The notes under the pieces are model-generated. The model worked only from the letters and a program-made list of their open reading frames with translations, made no database searches and was not told the origin of the DNA. Positions 18,187 to 28,128 of a DNA stretch of 64,000 bases are shown here, one piece after another (position 1 is the stretch's first letter; each line of letters opens with the position of its first letter). Source of the DNA: Paenibacillus sonchi (lineage in GTDB: Bacteria; Bacillota; Bacilli; Paenibacillales; Paenibacillaceae); the NCBI RefSeq assembly GCF_016772475.1, contig NZ_CP068595.1:1054001-1118000 (forward strand), given 5' to 3'. Position numbers and translations under genes: made by a program.

Positions 18187-20562
18187 TCACTCACTGCGCA
18201 AGGCAGTAACCGGATCCTTCTTCGCGGCCATCTTGGCCGGAATGAATCCGCCGATCATTGTAAGCCCCACGCTGATCACACCCAGAATTAGCGCATGCAG
18301 CGGATTCAGCTGGGCGACATTCGACAGCTCAGTCAGATTATAGAGTATGGCATTTACCGGAATCGTCAGCAGGTAGGTAATACCTATTCCCAGGAGGCCT
18401 GAGCAGGCTCCGATAATAAAGGTCTCGGCATTGAATACCCGTGTGATATCCTTCTTGCGGGCACCCAGCGCGCGCAGGACTCCAATCTCCTTCGTCCGTT
18501 CCATGACGGAGATATAGGTGATGATCCCGATCATGATCAGCGACACCACCAGGGAAATCGCCGCAAAAGCAACAAGCACCATCGTAATCCCGTCCATAAT
18601 ACCGCCGGATATATTGGTAACGATAGCGGCCAAATCGGTATATTTCACCTGATCCTTGGTATCACGTCCTTCATTCCATTTATCCAGATAAGCCGTGACC
18701 GATTCCTTGGCGCTGAAATCAATCGGGTACAGCGAAACCGAGTTAGGGATGTCCGTTGCCCCCAGAGACGCCAGCACATCCTCTTTAGTTAAGGAAGCAG
18801 CGCCCGGTACTAAGCTTCCCGCAGAACTCATTCTCCCTATCGGCCCTGGGCTGGCTCCTGCCCCGCCGCCTGTGACACCATCAGACAATGCCTGGCCGGT
18901 CAGCACATTGAAATCTGCTTTTTCCTGCGCCAGAACAATTTCCGATTTCTGTGCATCTGCTATAAACGAAGCGGCAAGCTCATCCGAATAGGCAATGCCC
19001 GGAGACAGCGTAGATATGCTTGAACCTTCCTGGCCCCGCAATACCCCAACGATGTTCAGAGTTACTGCTTTGGGGTTATTATAGAGGTCCATTACATTCG
19101 CAGCTGTTCCGTTTACAGTAAACTGCCCGCCGTTTTTACGGTAATAGTCATTGTTCATAACAAGCTTCAGTTGTTTACCAATAAGATCTCCAAGACCGAT
19201 ACTGTCCGCTGTATAATCCAGCCCCAGGGCATGAACCGCAGCATCGGTCAGGCGGTTGTATTCATCCACAATGAGTACAACATCCGTCGGCTTGGCAGGG
19301 AATGTTCCTTCCAGCACATCATAATATTGCTCCAGATAGCTCCCCGCCTCACTCCCCTGTTTGCTGGGATATGCGGTGAAGCTGATATTGCTTTTGTCCA
19401 GAACAGCCGCCTTATCCCCATCCGAAACCAGTACATTCATATTCACGGTGCGGGTATAGGAAATACCATCAATAAGCTCCGGGTCAATCTGATTCAAATA
19501 CCCGATATATTCTTTGGTGAGCACATTTGTATGCTGTGATGAATTCTCGCTGGGATCATAGGGGTATAGCTTTTTCTCTTTGGGGTACGGGGGAAGCTCA
19601 GAATCTTTGCCGGCTGGCGGTCCCAGTTCTACATTTATTGGCGTCTGAGAAATCTGGATCGGGAAGTTGGAGAGCGCCCCCGTTTCATAGGTGTTAATCT
19701 GCTTATCGAATCCATTCGACAAGGACAGGATCAAGGCAATGCCAATGATTCCGATACTTGAGGCAAAAGCAGTCAGGCCCGTCCGCCACTTCTTGGTCGC
19801 GATATTTTTCCCGGATAATTTCAGGGCGGTAAAAAAGCTCATGCTGGTTTCCTTCAGCTTATAAGAGCTTGAGGTCTTCTGATTCGCCAGCGGGTTGCTG
19901 TCCGAAACCGCATGACCGTCCGAAAAACGAATGACACGGTCCGCATAACTCTCAGCCAGCTCCGGATTATGCGTAACCATGATGACCAGCTTATCCTCCG
20001 CTATGGTTTTGATCAGCTCCATGATCTGCTCGCTGGTTTCCGTATCCAGCGCCCCCGTCGGCTCATCCGCGAGAATAATATCCGGATTGTTGGCCAGGGC
20101 GCGGGCAATCGCTACCCGCTGCATCTGTCCGCCGGAGAGCTGGTTCGGCTTTTTGTGGACATGCTCCTTGAGTCCGACCTTCTCCAGGGCTTCAAGCGCC
20201 TTGCGGTGCTTCTCGGCTGCGGTTACCCCGCTGAGCGTCATCCCCATCTCCACATTATCCGTGATGCTCAGGTGCGAAATCAGATTATAGCTTTGAAAAA
20301 TAAAGCCAACACTATTATTGCGGTACGCATCCCAATCACCGTCTTTGAAGTGCTCTGTTGACTGCCCGTTGATAACCAGCTCTCCGCTGTCATACTGATC
20401 CAGCCCGCCGATAATATTCAGCAGTGTGGTTTTGCCCGATCCGCTTTGGCCCAAAATCGCAACAAATTCACTTTCCCTGAAATTCAGATTCACCTTATCC
20501 AGTGCAACCTGCGTGAAATCTCCGGTCTTATAGCTTTTCGTGATGTTTTTTAATTGCAGCAT
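18187..20562 (-). CDS. MacB-type ABC exporter, ATPase fused to FtsX permease
   Basis: About 791 residues from the ATG at 20562, chosen because AAAGGAG lies upstream; the longer reading lacks one. The N-terminal ATPase has Walker [10 protein letters not shown], signature LSGGQMQR and Walker [10 protein letters not shown]. The C-terminal part has one membrane helix, a large extracytoplasmic domain, and three helices ending in an FtsX fold ([17 protein letters not shown]). MacB/YknZ-type transporters move peptides, antimicrobials or lipoprotein substrates across the membrane or perform mechanotransmission. It is divergent from a two-component system, so it may be that system's target. Confidence 0.85.
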   Translation of the reverse strand: MLQLKNITKSYKTGDFTQVALDKVNLNFRESEFVAILGQSGSGKTTLLNIIGGLDQYDSGELVINGQSTEHFKDGDWDAYRNNSVGFIFQSYNLISHLSITDNVEMGMTLSGVTAAEKHRKALEALEKVGLKEHVHKKPNQLSGGQMQRVAIARALANNPDIILADEPTGALDTETSEQIMELIKTIAEDKLVIMVTHNPELAESYADRVIRFSDGHAVSDSNPLANQKTSSSYKLKETSMSFFTALKLSGKNIATKKWRTGLTAFASSIGIIGIALILSLSNGFDKQINTYETGALSNFPIQISQTPINVELGPPAGKDSELPPYPKEKKLYPYDPSENSSQHTNVLTKEYIGYLNQIDPELIDGISYTRTVNMNVLVSDGDKAAVLDKSNISFTAYPSKQGSEAGSYLEQYYDVLEGTFPAKPTDVVLIVDEYNRLTDAAVHALGLDYTADSIGLGDLIGKQLKLVMNNDYYRKNGGQFTVNGTAANVMDLYNNPKAVTLNIVGVLRGQEGSSISTLSPGIAYSDELAASFIADAQKSEIVLAQEKADFNVLTGQALSDGVTGGGAGASPGPIGRMSSAGSLVPGAASLTKEDVLASLGATDIPNSVSLYPIDFSAKESVTAYLDKWNEGRDTKDQVKYTDLAAIVTNISGGIMDGITMVLVAFAAISLVVSLIMIGIITYISVMERTKEIGVLRALGARKKDITRVFNAETFIIGACSGLLGIGITYLLTIPVNAILYNLTELSNVAQLNPLHALILGVISVGLTMIGGFIPAKMAAKKDPVTALRSE

Positions 20563-20759
20563 CTTATCCAGTCTCCTTTTTCTATCCCTGTACTCTTTGC
20601 TCTCTCTATTCTTTCTCTGTTCTTGTCTTGCTGGCCCCAGTATAAGCGCTAAATATAAACTAAACCTCAACTTCGCAGTTGAGATTCACTTGATGTTCAT
20701 GATGTATACTTAAGCCATCTATATACTGAACCCTATGAAGCATCCCGGGAGGAAACCTC

Positions 20760-21434
20760 ATGTTTAATATTCTTGTAGTTGAGGATGACAGCAAATTACG
20801 GCAGCTCTTCTGTACAGTCCTGACCAAAAATGGATACCGGGCAATCCCGGCAGTTAACGGCGAGGATGCACTCACGGTACTGGATAAGGAATACATCGAT
20901 TTGATCATCTGCGATATTATGATGCCGCTCATGGATGGCTACGAGCTGACGCGGACACTCAGAGACAATAACAATAATCTTCCGGTTCTTATGGTGACTG
21001 CACGGGAGACCTTTGCCGACAAACAACAGGGATTTCTCGTTGGGATCGACGATTATATGGTGAAGCCGATCAATGTGAATGAAATGCTTCTGCGTGTGGG
21101 GGCACTGCTGCGGCGTGCCAAAATTATCAGCGAACGCCGGATTGAGTGGGGAGCAACCGTACTGGATTATGACGCTTTAACCGTTATCCAGGGACAGGAG
21201 AGCATCCTTCTTCCGCAGAAGGAATTTTATTTACTCTATAAACTAATCTCCTATCCGAATAAAATCTTTACCAAACAGCAGCTGATGGATGAAATATGGG
21301 GAATGGATACGGAATCTGACGAGCATACGGTGGTAGTCCATATTAACCGCTTGCGCGAGCGTTTCAGGGAGAGCACTGACTTTGAAATTGTCACCGTAAG
21401 AGGACTCGGCTATAAGGCGGTGAAGCTGGGATGA
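20760..21434 (+). CDS. OmpR-family response regulator
   Basis: A 224-residue regulator. The receiver domain has Asp9/Asp10, phospho-acceptor Asp52 (ICDIMMPLMDG) and Lys102 in the MVKPI loop. A winged-helix output follows, ending in the typical VVVHINRLRERF and TVRGLGYK segments. It binds DNA when phosphorylated. Its stop overlaps the start of the histidine kinase by four bases, so the two are translationally coupled. The divergent MacB-type exporter is the most likely target. GGAGG precedes the ATG. Confidence 0.9.
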   Translation: MFNILVVEDDSKLRQLFCTVLTKNGYRAIPAVNGEDALTVLDKEYIDLIICDIMMPLMDGYELTRTLRDNNNNLPVLMVTARETFADKQQGFLVGIDDYMVKPINVNEMLLRVGALLRRAKIISERRIEWGATVLDYDALTVIQGQESILLPQKEFYLLYKLISYPNKIFTKQQLMDEIWGMDTESDEHTVVVHINRLRERFRESTDFEIVTVRGLGYKAVKLG

Positions 21435-22486
21435 GGATAAGCCCCCCTAAAAACAGAGGCTTGTGGTGGCATTTTGTATCGTTGGTGTTTGTAATTGTTG
21501 TGTCCTTCCTCTTAGTCATGGCGATCTTGGCTTATCTATATATCCGTCTGGGCAACGATGCCATGCAGCATAGAAATCCTTTCCCGCCGGTCCTGACCAT
21601 TATATTATTCAGCCTCGTCATCGGGACGACGATCACTGTGACCGTAGGCCGGAAAATACTGGCTCCCATCGCGGATCTGATCAAGGCGGCCAAGGAAGTC
21701 TCCAAAGGCAACTTCGAGATTCATTTGGATGAATCGCACCGGGTGGGCGAAATCAGCGAGGCCGCTCACCACTTCAATATTATGGTTCAGGAGCTGCGCA
21801 GCATCGAGACGCTCCGTAATGATTTCGTGGTCAATGTGTCTCACGAGTTCAAGACACCCATTGCGGCGATCGAGGGGTATGCCACCCTTTTGCAGGAAGA
21901 TAATCTCAGTAAAAAAGAGCATGACGAATACACCGGAATGATTATAGACAGCGCCAGGCAGTTGTCCGCCCTATCCGGCAATATCCTCAAAATATCCAAG
22001 CTCGAAAACCAGGAACTGCTCACAGAACAAACAGAATACCGCCTGGATGAGCAGCTCCGGCAGGCATTGTTATTGCTGGAATCGGCTTGGGGGCCTAAGC
22101 AGTTGAACCTTAACATTGATCTGGACGAGCTTCACTATTACGGGAATGAAGAGCTGATGATGCAGGTATGGCTCAATGTGCTTGGCAATGCGATCAAATT
22201 CACGCCGGAAGGCGGAGAAATCTCGGTTTCTCTCCGGCCCGGCACCCCTTGGATTACGGCGGTCATCTCCGATACAGGAATAGGAATGACCCCGAAGGTC
22301 CGCAAGCATATTTTCGAGAAATTCTACCAGGGCGACCCCGCCCGCTCTGCCGAAGGCAACGGCCTCGGCCTGCCTTTGGTTGCCCGCATTATCAGCTTAA
22401 GCGGAGGAAGGATTGAGGTCAGCAGCGAGCCGGGGGTGGGGTCGGCTTTTACGCTTAAGCTGCCTGGGCCAGTCAGTGCAAAATAA
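21431..22486 (+). CDS. membrane sensor histidine kinase
   Basis: 351 residues. Two N-terminal membrane helices (about 14-38 and 54-74) flank a very short outside loop, then a HAMP-like segment, His138 in NVSHEFKTPIAAIEGYATLLQ (H-box), an N-box near NVLGNAIKFTPEGG, and G-boxes (DTGIGM and GNGLGLPL). The short sensor loop is like the intramembrane-sensing kinases that detect cell-wall-active compounds with their ABC partners. The partner could be the divergent exporter, which is inference from position. Confidence 0.9.
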   Translation: MRISPPKNRGLWWHFVSLVFVIVVSFLLVMAILAYLYIRLGNDAMQHRNPFPPVLTIILFSLVIGTTITVTVGRKILAPIADLIKAAKEVSKGNFEIHLDESHRVGEISEAAHHFNIMVQELRSIETLRNDFVVNVSHEFKTPIAAIEGYATLLQEDNLSKKEHDEYTGMIIDSARQLSALSGNILKISKLENQELLTEQTEYRLDEQLRQALLLLESAWGPKQLNLNIDLDELHYYGNEELMMQVWLNVLGNAIKFTPEGGEISVSLRPGTPWITAVISDTGIGMTPKVRKHIFEKFYQGDPARSAEGNGLGLPLVARIISLSGGRIEVSSEPGVGSAFTLKLPGPVSAK

Positions 22487-22522
22487 ACATTTAGAGTCAT
22501 GAGTTTACACAGAAACACAAAT

Positions 22523-22559
22523 AAGGATGTCTCCGAAGCATTAGCTTCAAGACATCCTT
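22523..22559. terminator. convergent terminator
   Basis: AAGGATGTCT (22523-22532) and its complement AGACATCCTT lie between the histidine kinase and the convergent sugar ABC operon. Confidence 0.6.
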
Positions 22560-22618
22560 AAACGGGTGACCAAATGATTAAAATTGGCCGCCATTAGACT
22601 TAATTGCCCGGAAAGGGG

Positions 22619-23473
22619 TTATTCTTTGACGCCTCCGAGCGCTACGCCTGCGATAATGTAGCGGGATAACAGGAAGTACACCACAAACAGCGGTAAAGCC
22701 GTCAAGGCCAGCCCCATATAGATCGAGCCAAACTCCGTCTTATAAATATCGCCGCGCAGTAAGCTCACCATGACCGGCATGGTATACTTTTCCTTCTGTG
22801 TCAGCAAAATCAGCGGCATAAACAAGTTATTCCAATTGGCCACAAAGGCAAAGATGGCTTGCGTCGCCACAGCCGGCATCATCAGCGGCAGGATGATCCG
22901 GTTAAAGGTTTTGAATTCGCCGGACCCGTCTACGCGCGCTGCTTCTACGATCTCTATCGACAGCGTTGCGAGCAGGTATTGGCGCATGAAGAACACCACC
23001 GCCGGGGCTGCTATCGCAGGCAGAATCAGGGGAAGAAAGCTGTTTGTCCAATGTATTTTATACATGAACTGATAGAATCCGATGGCACTTGCCTGAGAAG
23101 GAATCATCATCACACATAAGATAAAGGTAAAGAATGGCTTGCGCAGCTTCCAGTCATAAGTCACAAGCCCATAGGCCGCCAAGGACGAGAAGTAAACGGT
23201 TAAGATGGTTGCTGAACTGGAGATAGTAAACGAATTCAGGAACCCTTGTATAGGGTCGAAGCTCTTATCGAGCAGCACCCGCAGGTTGCTCATCATATGG
23301 GTCGAAGGAAGCAGTGACAGACCGCTTTGGATTTCCGCTGTAGAGCGGGTAGCATTTACAAACATGATCCAAAAAGGGAGGATACTCAGCACCGCCAAAA
23401 AGATGCAGACGATATAGATAATCGACTTGTTTAGCTTTCGGGTAACGGTTCCGTTTTTATGATTGTGGTCCAT
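22619..23473 (-). CDS. sugar ABC transporter permease, MalG type
   Basis: 284 residues, six membrane helices, with the EAA loop EAARVDGSGEFKTFNRIILPLM near residue 175 that contacts the ATPase. It is the second permease of a carbohydrate ABC importer. No ATPase gene lies in this operon, so the shared MsmX-type ATPase of Firmicutes would be needed. It starts three bases after the upstream permease ends, so they are coupled. Ligand unknown. Confidence 0.9.
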   Translation of the reverse strand: MDHNHKNGTVTRKLNKSIIYIVCIFLAVLSILPFWIMFVNATRSTAEIQSGLSLLPSTHMMSNLRVLLDKSFDPIQGFLNSFTISSSATILTVYFSSLAAYGLVTYDWKLRKPFFTFILCVMMIPSQASAIGFYQFMYKIHWTNSFLPLILPAIAAPAVVFFMRQYLLATLSIEIVEAARVDGSGEFKTFNRIILPLMMPAVATQAIFAFVANWNNLFMPLILLTQKEKYTMPVMVSLLRGDIYKTEFGSIYMGLALTALPLFVVYFLLSRYIIAGVALGGVKE

Positions 23474-23476
23474 CTG

Positions 23477-24448
23477 CTATACCTCCCTCACGGCTGCTGC
23501 TTTGGCAGATTTTTTATAATTCTTTTCCGCTTTTTTTATTCTCCCCGCGTCGCGGTCACGCATTAGATAGAACACTAATCCAGACAATATGGCCGCAATG
23601 ACGAACATGATCATGCTTGCGGCTGCAGCGCGGTTGTACATATAGCTTCCCTTGAACGCTTGCCCATAGATGAACATGGACGTGGTAAGCGTGGAGTCGT
23701 CCGGTCCGCCTGCAAGAAACAGCTGCGGAATATCGAACATAGTCAAACCACCGATCATCGATGTAATCAGCGTAAATAGCAAGATGGTACGGAGGCTCGG
23801 CAGCGTAATACGGAAAAAGGTCTGAAATCCGTTGGCGCCGTCAATCGCCGCAGACTCGAAGAGCGCGGGATTTATGCCCATAACGCCTGCGACAAGAATG
23901 ATCATGGTGTTGCCGTACCACATCCAGAACTGGATGAACGCCACAATGCCCCGCGCTGTTGTTTTATCCTGAAGGAAGAAAATCGGAGCGTCGGACCATC
24001 CCAGCATCTCAAAAATACTGTTTACGGGACCCATCGGATAAGCAAACAAACTGCTGAAAAGCACGGCGATTGTACCTGCTGTGATAATATTCGGCATATA
24101 GAGCAGAACCTTGAACGCACCTTGTCCCTTTATGTTGAGGCGCTTGTTCGTGAACCAGGCAGTGAGTAAAAGCGCGAGAACGATCTGAGGAATGAAATTG
24201 ACGATCCAGAGCAACCCGGTGTTGATTAGAGACTTCCGGAATGAGACGTTATCAAAGAGGAGATCTTTGAAATTCTGAAACGGGTTATCCAAAATATGAA
24301 CCGGTTTGGGTATCAGCCCCTGCATATTGGTGAACCCGATGACTGCGGTGTACAAAATGGGATATAACGAGAAGATCAGAAATGCCAAAACAAACGGCAA
24401 CGTGAAGATATAGCCGAATTTTGAGTAGTTCACACCTTTGCGGCGCAT
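23477..24448 (-). CDS. sugar ABC transporter permease, MalF type
   Basis: 323 residues with a typical CUT1 MalF-like membrane layout and EAA loop ESAAIDGANGFQTFFRITLPSL near residue 195. It heads the permease pair. A strong hairpin separates it from the upstream binding-protein gene, a common way to make more binding protein than permease. It pairs with the MalG-like permease downstream. Imports an unidentified sugar or oligosaccharide. Confidence 0.9.
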   Translation of the reverse strand: MRRKGVNYSKFGYIFTLPFVLAFLIFSLYPILYTAVIGFTNMQGLIPKPVHILDNPFQNFKDLLFDNVSFRKSLINTGLLWIVNFIPQIVLALLLTAWFTNKRLNIKGQGAFKVLLYMPNIITAGTIAVLFSSLFAYPMGPVNSIFEMLGWSDAPIFFLQDKTTARGIVAFIQFWMWYGNTMIILVAGVMGINPALFESAAIDGANGFQTFFRITLPSLRTILLFTLITSMIGGLTMFDIPQLFLAGGPDDSTLTTSMFIYGQAFKGSYMYNRAAAASMIMFVIAAILSGLVFYLMRDRDAGRIKKAEKNYKKSAKAAAVREV

Positions 24449-24470
24449 GCTCTCACCCCTTTAGTTATAT

Positions 24471-24498
24471 GAAGGGACGGGATAACTCCCGTCCCTTC
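24471..24498 (-). terminator. intra-operon hairpin between binding protein and permease
   Basis: GAAGGGACGGG and its exact complement CCCGTCCCTTC with a six-base loop lie directly after the binding-protein stop. This placement usually causes partial termination or mRNA stabilisation. Confidence 0.6.
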
Positions 24499-24507
24499 GA
24501 TTCTTTC

Positions 24508-25920
24508 TTATTCGCTATCGATACCAAGCTGGTCTTTGACCTGCTGCTTGAAGGTTTCAATCGCTTTAGCGCGGTCTTTGTTGCCCGCAGTATATTCGCG
24601 TACTTGCTCGCGCCATAGCTTGTTAATCGTTTCGTCGTACTGGGTTAAGTTCTTGCCTGAAGCGTTAGCGTTGGCCGGAACGAACACATCGAACATGTTC
24701 TGTCCGCCGAGCAGCGGAACTTCGCCGTTGGACTTCGCCATGACGACAGAGGATGCCACACTGTCCTTCGTGCCTTGCTCGCCCTCTTTCATCGTTCCGT
24801 TAGCCCAGTAATATTGGAGCCCGGTTTCGGAGGTATCGAGCGTCACCCACTTGATAAAGTCTGCAACCGCCTGTTTCTTGGCATCGTCCTTGGTAACGTC
24901 TTTGTTGGCAAGCAGCCAGGTGCCTCCCCAGAAGAAGCCTGTCGGCGGCTCGGTAACTGCCCAGTCGCCACTCGTGTCTTTTACTTGTCCGCTCATCGTA
25001 TAGTTAATGAGCCAAGCGGGACCGAAGAAACCGAAGACCGGTTGGGCCCCGGAGCCGGACATATCTGCGTACCATGCTTCCGTCCAGTCCGTCGTATCGT
25101 TGTGATAACCGTTATCCTTCAGCTTCTTGGAGAGATCAAGGAACTCTTCACGCTTCGGATCGATATGCAGCTTGCCGTCGACAATCCAGCCTTTCTCAGA
25201 GCTGTTCTCAATCGCGTGCCAAATATCGCCGTCTCCGGAAACGATGCCATACCCTTTGGCTTTTAGCTTCGCAGCCGCTTCGTAGAACTTCTCCCAGCCA
25301 GGTCCAACTTCATTCTTGATGGTGGCCGGATCATCCGATCCAAAAACATCCTTGGCAATCGAGCGGCGATAGATAAAGGCTCCGCCGGTCGCCTGGTAGC
25401 CGAGTCCTTTCAGTTGGCCGTCTTTGCTGCCGATGTCGACCGAGTATTGGGCAATCCCTGCATCCTTAACCATCTGATCGTCAAGGCCCAGGTCCGCATA
25501 GTTAGCAGCATAGCCGGATGCATCGCCTTGTGTATATTTGAGGACGAACGCCGCTTCAGCCGCAAAAATATCCGGAGCATCCTTCCCGCCAGCGGCCAGG
25601 GCCTGGTCAAGAGCAGGCTGATACGCGCCATCTGTGGTTGCAATCACCGTAGTTTTAAATTCCACATTTGCGTCAGGATGAGTTTCCAGATACTTTTTGC
25701 CCATGTTCGGAATCTCGTCCGTGAAGCTCCAGAGATTGATGGTGACCTTCGAGCCATCTCCCTTGGCTGGTGCCGCTGATGCACTAGCCGAAGCTGCTGG
25801 AGCTTCGCTTGGACTGGATGAGTTAGATTTAGAATTCGAGTTTCCGCCGCACGCTGTAAGAGCAGTTGTCATCACAAGCATAGTAGAGATCCCTACTAAA
25901 ACACGTTTCATACTTTTCAT
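24508..25920 (-). CDS. sugar-binding lipoprotein of the ABC importer
   Basis: About 470 residues from the ATG at 25920, chosen because AAAGGGGAGG lies upstream. The signal peptide ends in a lipobox with LTAC, Cys24 becoming the lipid-anchored residue, followed by a Ser/Asn/Ala-rich linker. The rest is an extracellular solute-binding protein type 1 fold. It should sit on the outer face of the membrane and deliver the ligand to the two permeases downstream. The regulator or two-component system often found upstream of such operons is not here. An IS element sits about 200 bp upstream. Confidence 0.9.
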   Translation of the reverse strand: MKSMKRVLVGISTMLVMTTALTACGGNSNSKSNSSSPSEAPAASASASAAPAKGDGSKVTINLWSFTDEIPNMGKKYLETHPDANVEFKTTVIATTDGAYQPALDQALAAGGKDAPDIFAAEAAFVLKYTQGDASGYAANYADLGLDDQMVKDAGIAQYSVDIGSKDGQLKGLGYQATGGAFIYRRSIAKDVFGSDDPATIKNEVGPGWEKFYEAAAKLKAKGYGIVSGDGDIWHAIENSSEKGWIVDGKLHIDPKREEFLDLSKKLKDNGYHNDTTDWTEAWYADMSGSGAQPVFGFFGPAWLINYTMSGQVKDTSGDWAVTEPPTGFFWGGTWLLANKDVTKDDAKKQAVADFIKWVTLDTSETGLQYYWANGTMKEGEQGTKDSVASSVVMAKSNGEVPLLGGQNMFDVFVPANANASGKNLTQYDETINKLWREQVREYTAGNKDRAKAIETFKQQVKDQLGIDSE

Positions 25921-26151
25921 ACTTTGCCTCCCCTTTATATTGATTCCTCGGTTTCGTGTAACCGCATACATAATTATAGAACCGATGGTCCGCAGGCATA
26001 AGGAACCGATCATTGGGTAAAATTCCACTTTTATTGGATTTCGTTCAGGCACCAGCCGCCTATGCCCCTTGATTGGCTAAAAGTAAAACCCCGGAAAGGC
26101 ACCTGTTCGGCGCTGGTCAAGCCCCTATTTTGTAGACACTGAAAAAAGACC

Positions 26152-27162
26152 CTAGGCTGTAAGCTGCTTCCGGTACTCCACCGGAGGCAGCTTATTTAGT
26201 CTTCGTTGCGGTCGATACTGGTTGTAAAATTGAATATAGGCTTCAATTCGTCTTTGTGCCTCGTCCAGATTTCGGATATCATAAGGGTAGAGCCCTTCCG
26301 TTTTGAGATGCGAGAAGAAGCTCTCCATGGAGGCATTGTCATAACAATTTCCTCGGCGGGACATGCTGATTCGGGCGCCAACCTTTGGCAGCATGTCATG
26401 GTATGCATGAGACGTGTATTGGAATCCCTGGTCGCTGTGAACGATCAGTCCGGTCACGTCTTTTGTCTTGTTCAAGGCTTTCTCAAAGGTCTGTAGAACC
26501 AGTGGATTGTCATTTTTCTGACTCATGTGGTAGGCTACAATTTCATTGTTAAACAAATCTTTCACCGCAGAAAGATAGAGCCACGATTCTCCCACCCGGT
26601 ATTGAGTCACATCGGTAACCCATTTTTGGTTAGGAGCATCCGCCTTGAAATCTCGCTTCAGTAGGTTTTTAGCGACTCGCCCTCCGTCCGAAGATGCGTA
26701 ATTACAGCGATGTTTTCGCCTTATTCGTGACCGGATTCCAAGTACCTGCATGAGCCGTAGCACCTTCTTATGATTCATCCAGACTCCATGATCCTGCAGC
26801 AAGAATAACTGGATCTGTCGGTATCCGTAAACTCCGTTGTAGTGCTCGTAAACCTTCTTCACAAGTTCTCTATCTTCTCGGTCCCGATCGAATGCTTTGC
26901 GCTTTAGAAAGGCGTAATATCCGCTTCTGGAGACCCCAAACACTTTGCACAAATGACGAACCGGATATTCACTTGAGGCTCTCTCAATTGTTACATACCG
27001 CTCTGTTTCATCTCCTGCATCCAGATTTCCAAGCACTTTTTTAGCATTTCGTTCTCCTGTTTGAGCCATTTGACCTGTCTTTCTTGATCGACATATTGTT
27101 CTCGCCGTCCTCGCTGGTCCACAAGTCCGAACTCTCCCAGTTCCCGGTATTTCCTCATCCAT
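26152..27162 (-). CDS. IS3-family OrfB, DDE transposase
   Basis: The reading frame is open from 27162, but the meaningful protein starts at the slippery site near 27040 and runs to 26152. The rve integrase core has Asp in DVTQYRV, Asp in HSDQGFQ and Glu in NASMESFFSHL, the DDE triad. An HTH_21-like region (HLCKVFGVSRSGYYAFL) lies at its N-terminus. It is made as an OrfAB fusion through the -1 frameshift. Apparently full length. Confidence 0.88.
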   Translation of the reverse strand: MDEEIPGTGRVRTCGPARTARTICRSRKTGQMAQTGERNAKKVLGNLDAGDETERYVTIERASSEYPVRHLCKVFGVSRSGYYAFLKRKAFDRDREDRELVKKVYEHYNGVYGYRQIQLFLLQDHGVWMNHKKVLRLMQVLGIRSRIRRKHRCNYASSDGGRVAKNLLKRDFKADAPNQKWVTDVTQYRVGESWLYLSAVKDLFNNEIVAYHMSQKNDNPLVLQTFEKALNKTKDVTGLIVHSDQGFQYTSHAYHDMLPKVGARISMSRRGNCYDNASMESFFSHLKTEGLYPYDIRNLDEAQRRIEAYIQFYNQYRPQRRLNKLPPVEYRKQLTA

Positions 27163-27305
27163 GTTTTCAACCGATGTCTGTCTGTAATTTCGAACTTCTC
27201 CATAATTTTACGATAGGTCCAACCTTCGACCATATGAAGACGTATTGCCTCCAGCTTTGTTTCATAAGAATACGTTTTAGACTTCTTTCCTTTAATCGCT
27301 GGCAT
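26991..27305 (-). CDS. IS3-family OrfA, helix-turn-helix transposase subunit
   Basis: 104 residues with a Leu-rich HTH (YSYETKLEAIRLHMVEGWT) and a coiled-coil-like C-terminus (ERQVKWLKQENEMLKK). In IS3 elements OrfA binds the ends and regulates. Near its end it contains A AAA AAG (27036-27042), a classic -1 slippery site; slipping produces the OrfAB transposase by fusing to OrfB in the -1 frame. Confidence 0.88.
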   Translation of the reverse strand: MPAIKGKKSKTYSYETKLEAIRLHMVEGWTYRKIMEKFEITDRHRLKTWMRKYRELGEFGLVDQRGRREQYVDQERQVKWLKQENEMLKKCLEIWMQEMKQSGM

Positions 27306-27393
27306 AAAAAATGCACCCCCTAGAATTCATCGGATAAACCAGGGGTTTATTCCAATGTCTATTCTAAGGGGTGCACTTCAGCGCCTTCCCGGG

Positions 27394-27519
27394 GTGTATT
27401 TGCTGTCTAATGAAAAAACGTATGCGAAAGGAACTGGGCTAATATCAGAGATTGCCGGATTTGTTGCGGAAATAGTTTTGAAGAAATTAAGGATTAAGCT
27501 GCGCCTGGATTGCCTTTAA
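27394..27519 (+). pseudogene. possible gene tail cut by the IS
   Basis: An open + strand frame ends at TAA 27517-27519 and encodes an amphipathic Leu/Ile/Lys-rich tail (SEIAGFVAEIVLKKLRIKL). No start or family could be recognised, and its upstream part is not visible across the IS. It may be the end of a gene interrupted by the element, or chance. Confidence 0.25.
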
Positions 27520-27580
27520 CTCAGCTTCTTTCTCATTGATCTTGCTCCTTTAAACGTATGAAGGAGCCAACCCGTGTCTG

Positions 27581-27865
27581 CTATCTGATGTAACTATTAA
27601 TCGCTGCATTTAGCTCCGCAATAACCTGTGCTTCATCTCCATGGTGAACTGCGTCAACCACACAGTTCTCCAAATGATCCTTTAACAGAAGCTTTGCGGC
27701 ACCATCCAGTGCTTTCTGAACGGCTGCAATCTGTAACAGGATATCAGGACACTGACGGCCATTGATGGCCATCTCTTTGACTGAACGCAAATGTCCTTCC
27801 ACTTTTGACAAGCGGTTAATAATATCTTTCCGATATTTATGTTCATGATGATGCTCTTCAGACAT
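27581..27865 (-). CDS. CsoR/DUF156-family metal-sensing repressor
   Basis: 94 residues, all helical. The metal ligands Cys (RQCPDIL), His and Cys (KDHLENCV) fit the Cys-His-Cys pattern of CsoR-type Cu(I) sensors. The N-terminus carries an extra His-rich stretch (EEHHHEHKY) that may add metal binding. Such repressors release DNA when they bind metal, usually in front of copA or nickel/cobalt genes. No partner gene is adjacent here (the IS lies on one side), so the target is unknown. Confidence 0.85.
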   Translation of the reverse strand: MSEEHHHEHKYRKDIINRLSKVEGHLRSVKEMAINGRQCPDILLQIAAVQKALDGAAKLLLKDHLENCVVDAVHHGDEAQVIAELNAAINSYIR

Positions 27866-28128
27866 ATGTCTTACCTCCCTAATTGAATCCTTGATATATG
27901 CACTACTACCGCAATTTAAGGCATATCTAAATAGTACCGTTGTCTTTGGAGACTGTCCAATCGGGCAGATAGCTAAAAAGAAATTTCAATCTGTAAGAGG
28001 GATAGGCTGTAATTTTCTGAGAAGATGAAGTTTCCGTTACTAAAACCTGCATGGGGCACCTTCCTCCAAGGCATCTGCGGTTATCGATGAACGGAAGTAA
28101 ATATGGCTGAAGCCCTTTTTCTAACCTT

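Larger units (their letters stand above)
26122..27371 (-). mobile_element. IS3-family insertion sequence, IS150-like
   Basis: About 1.25 kb with two overlapping ORFs and imperfect inverted ends. The left end (26122-26152) and the right end (27342-27371, read on the minus strand) share CCCCT, TAGACA, an A-rich stretch and a final ACCC. The sequence just outside each end also shares GGCGCTG in inverted orientation, so the true ends may lie further out. No target-site duplication could be fixed. Both ORFs look intact, so the element could be active. Confidence 0.8.
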
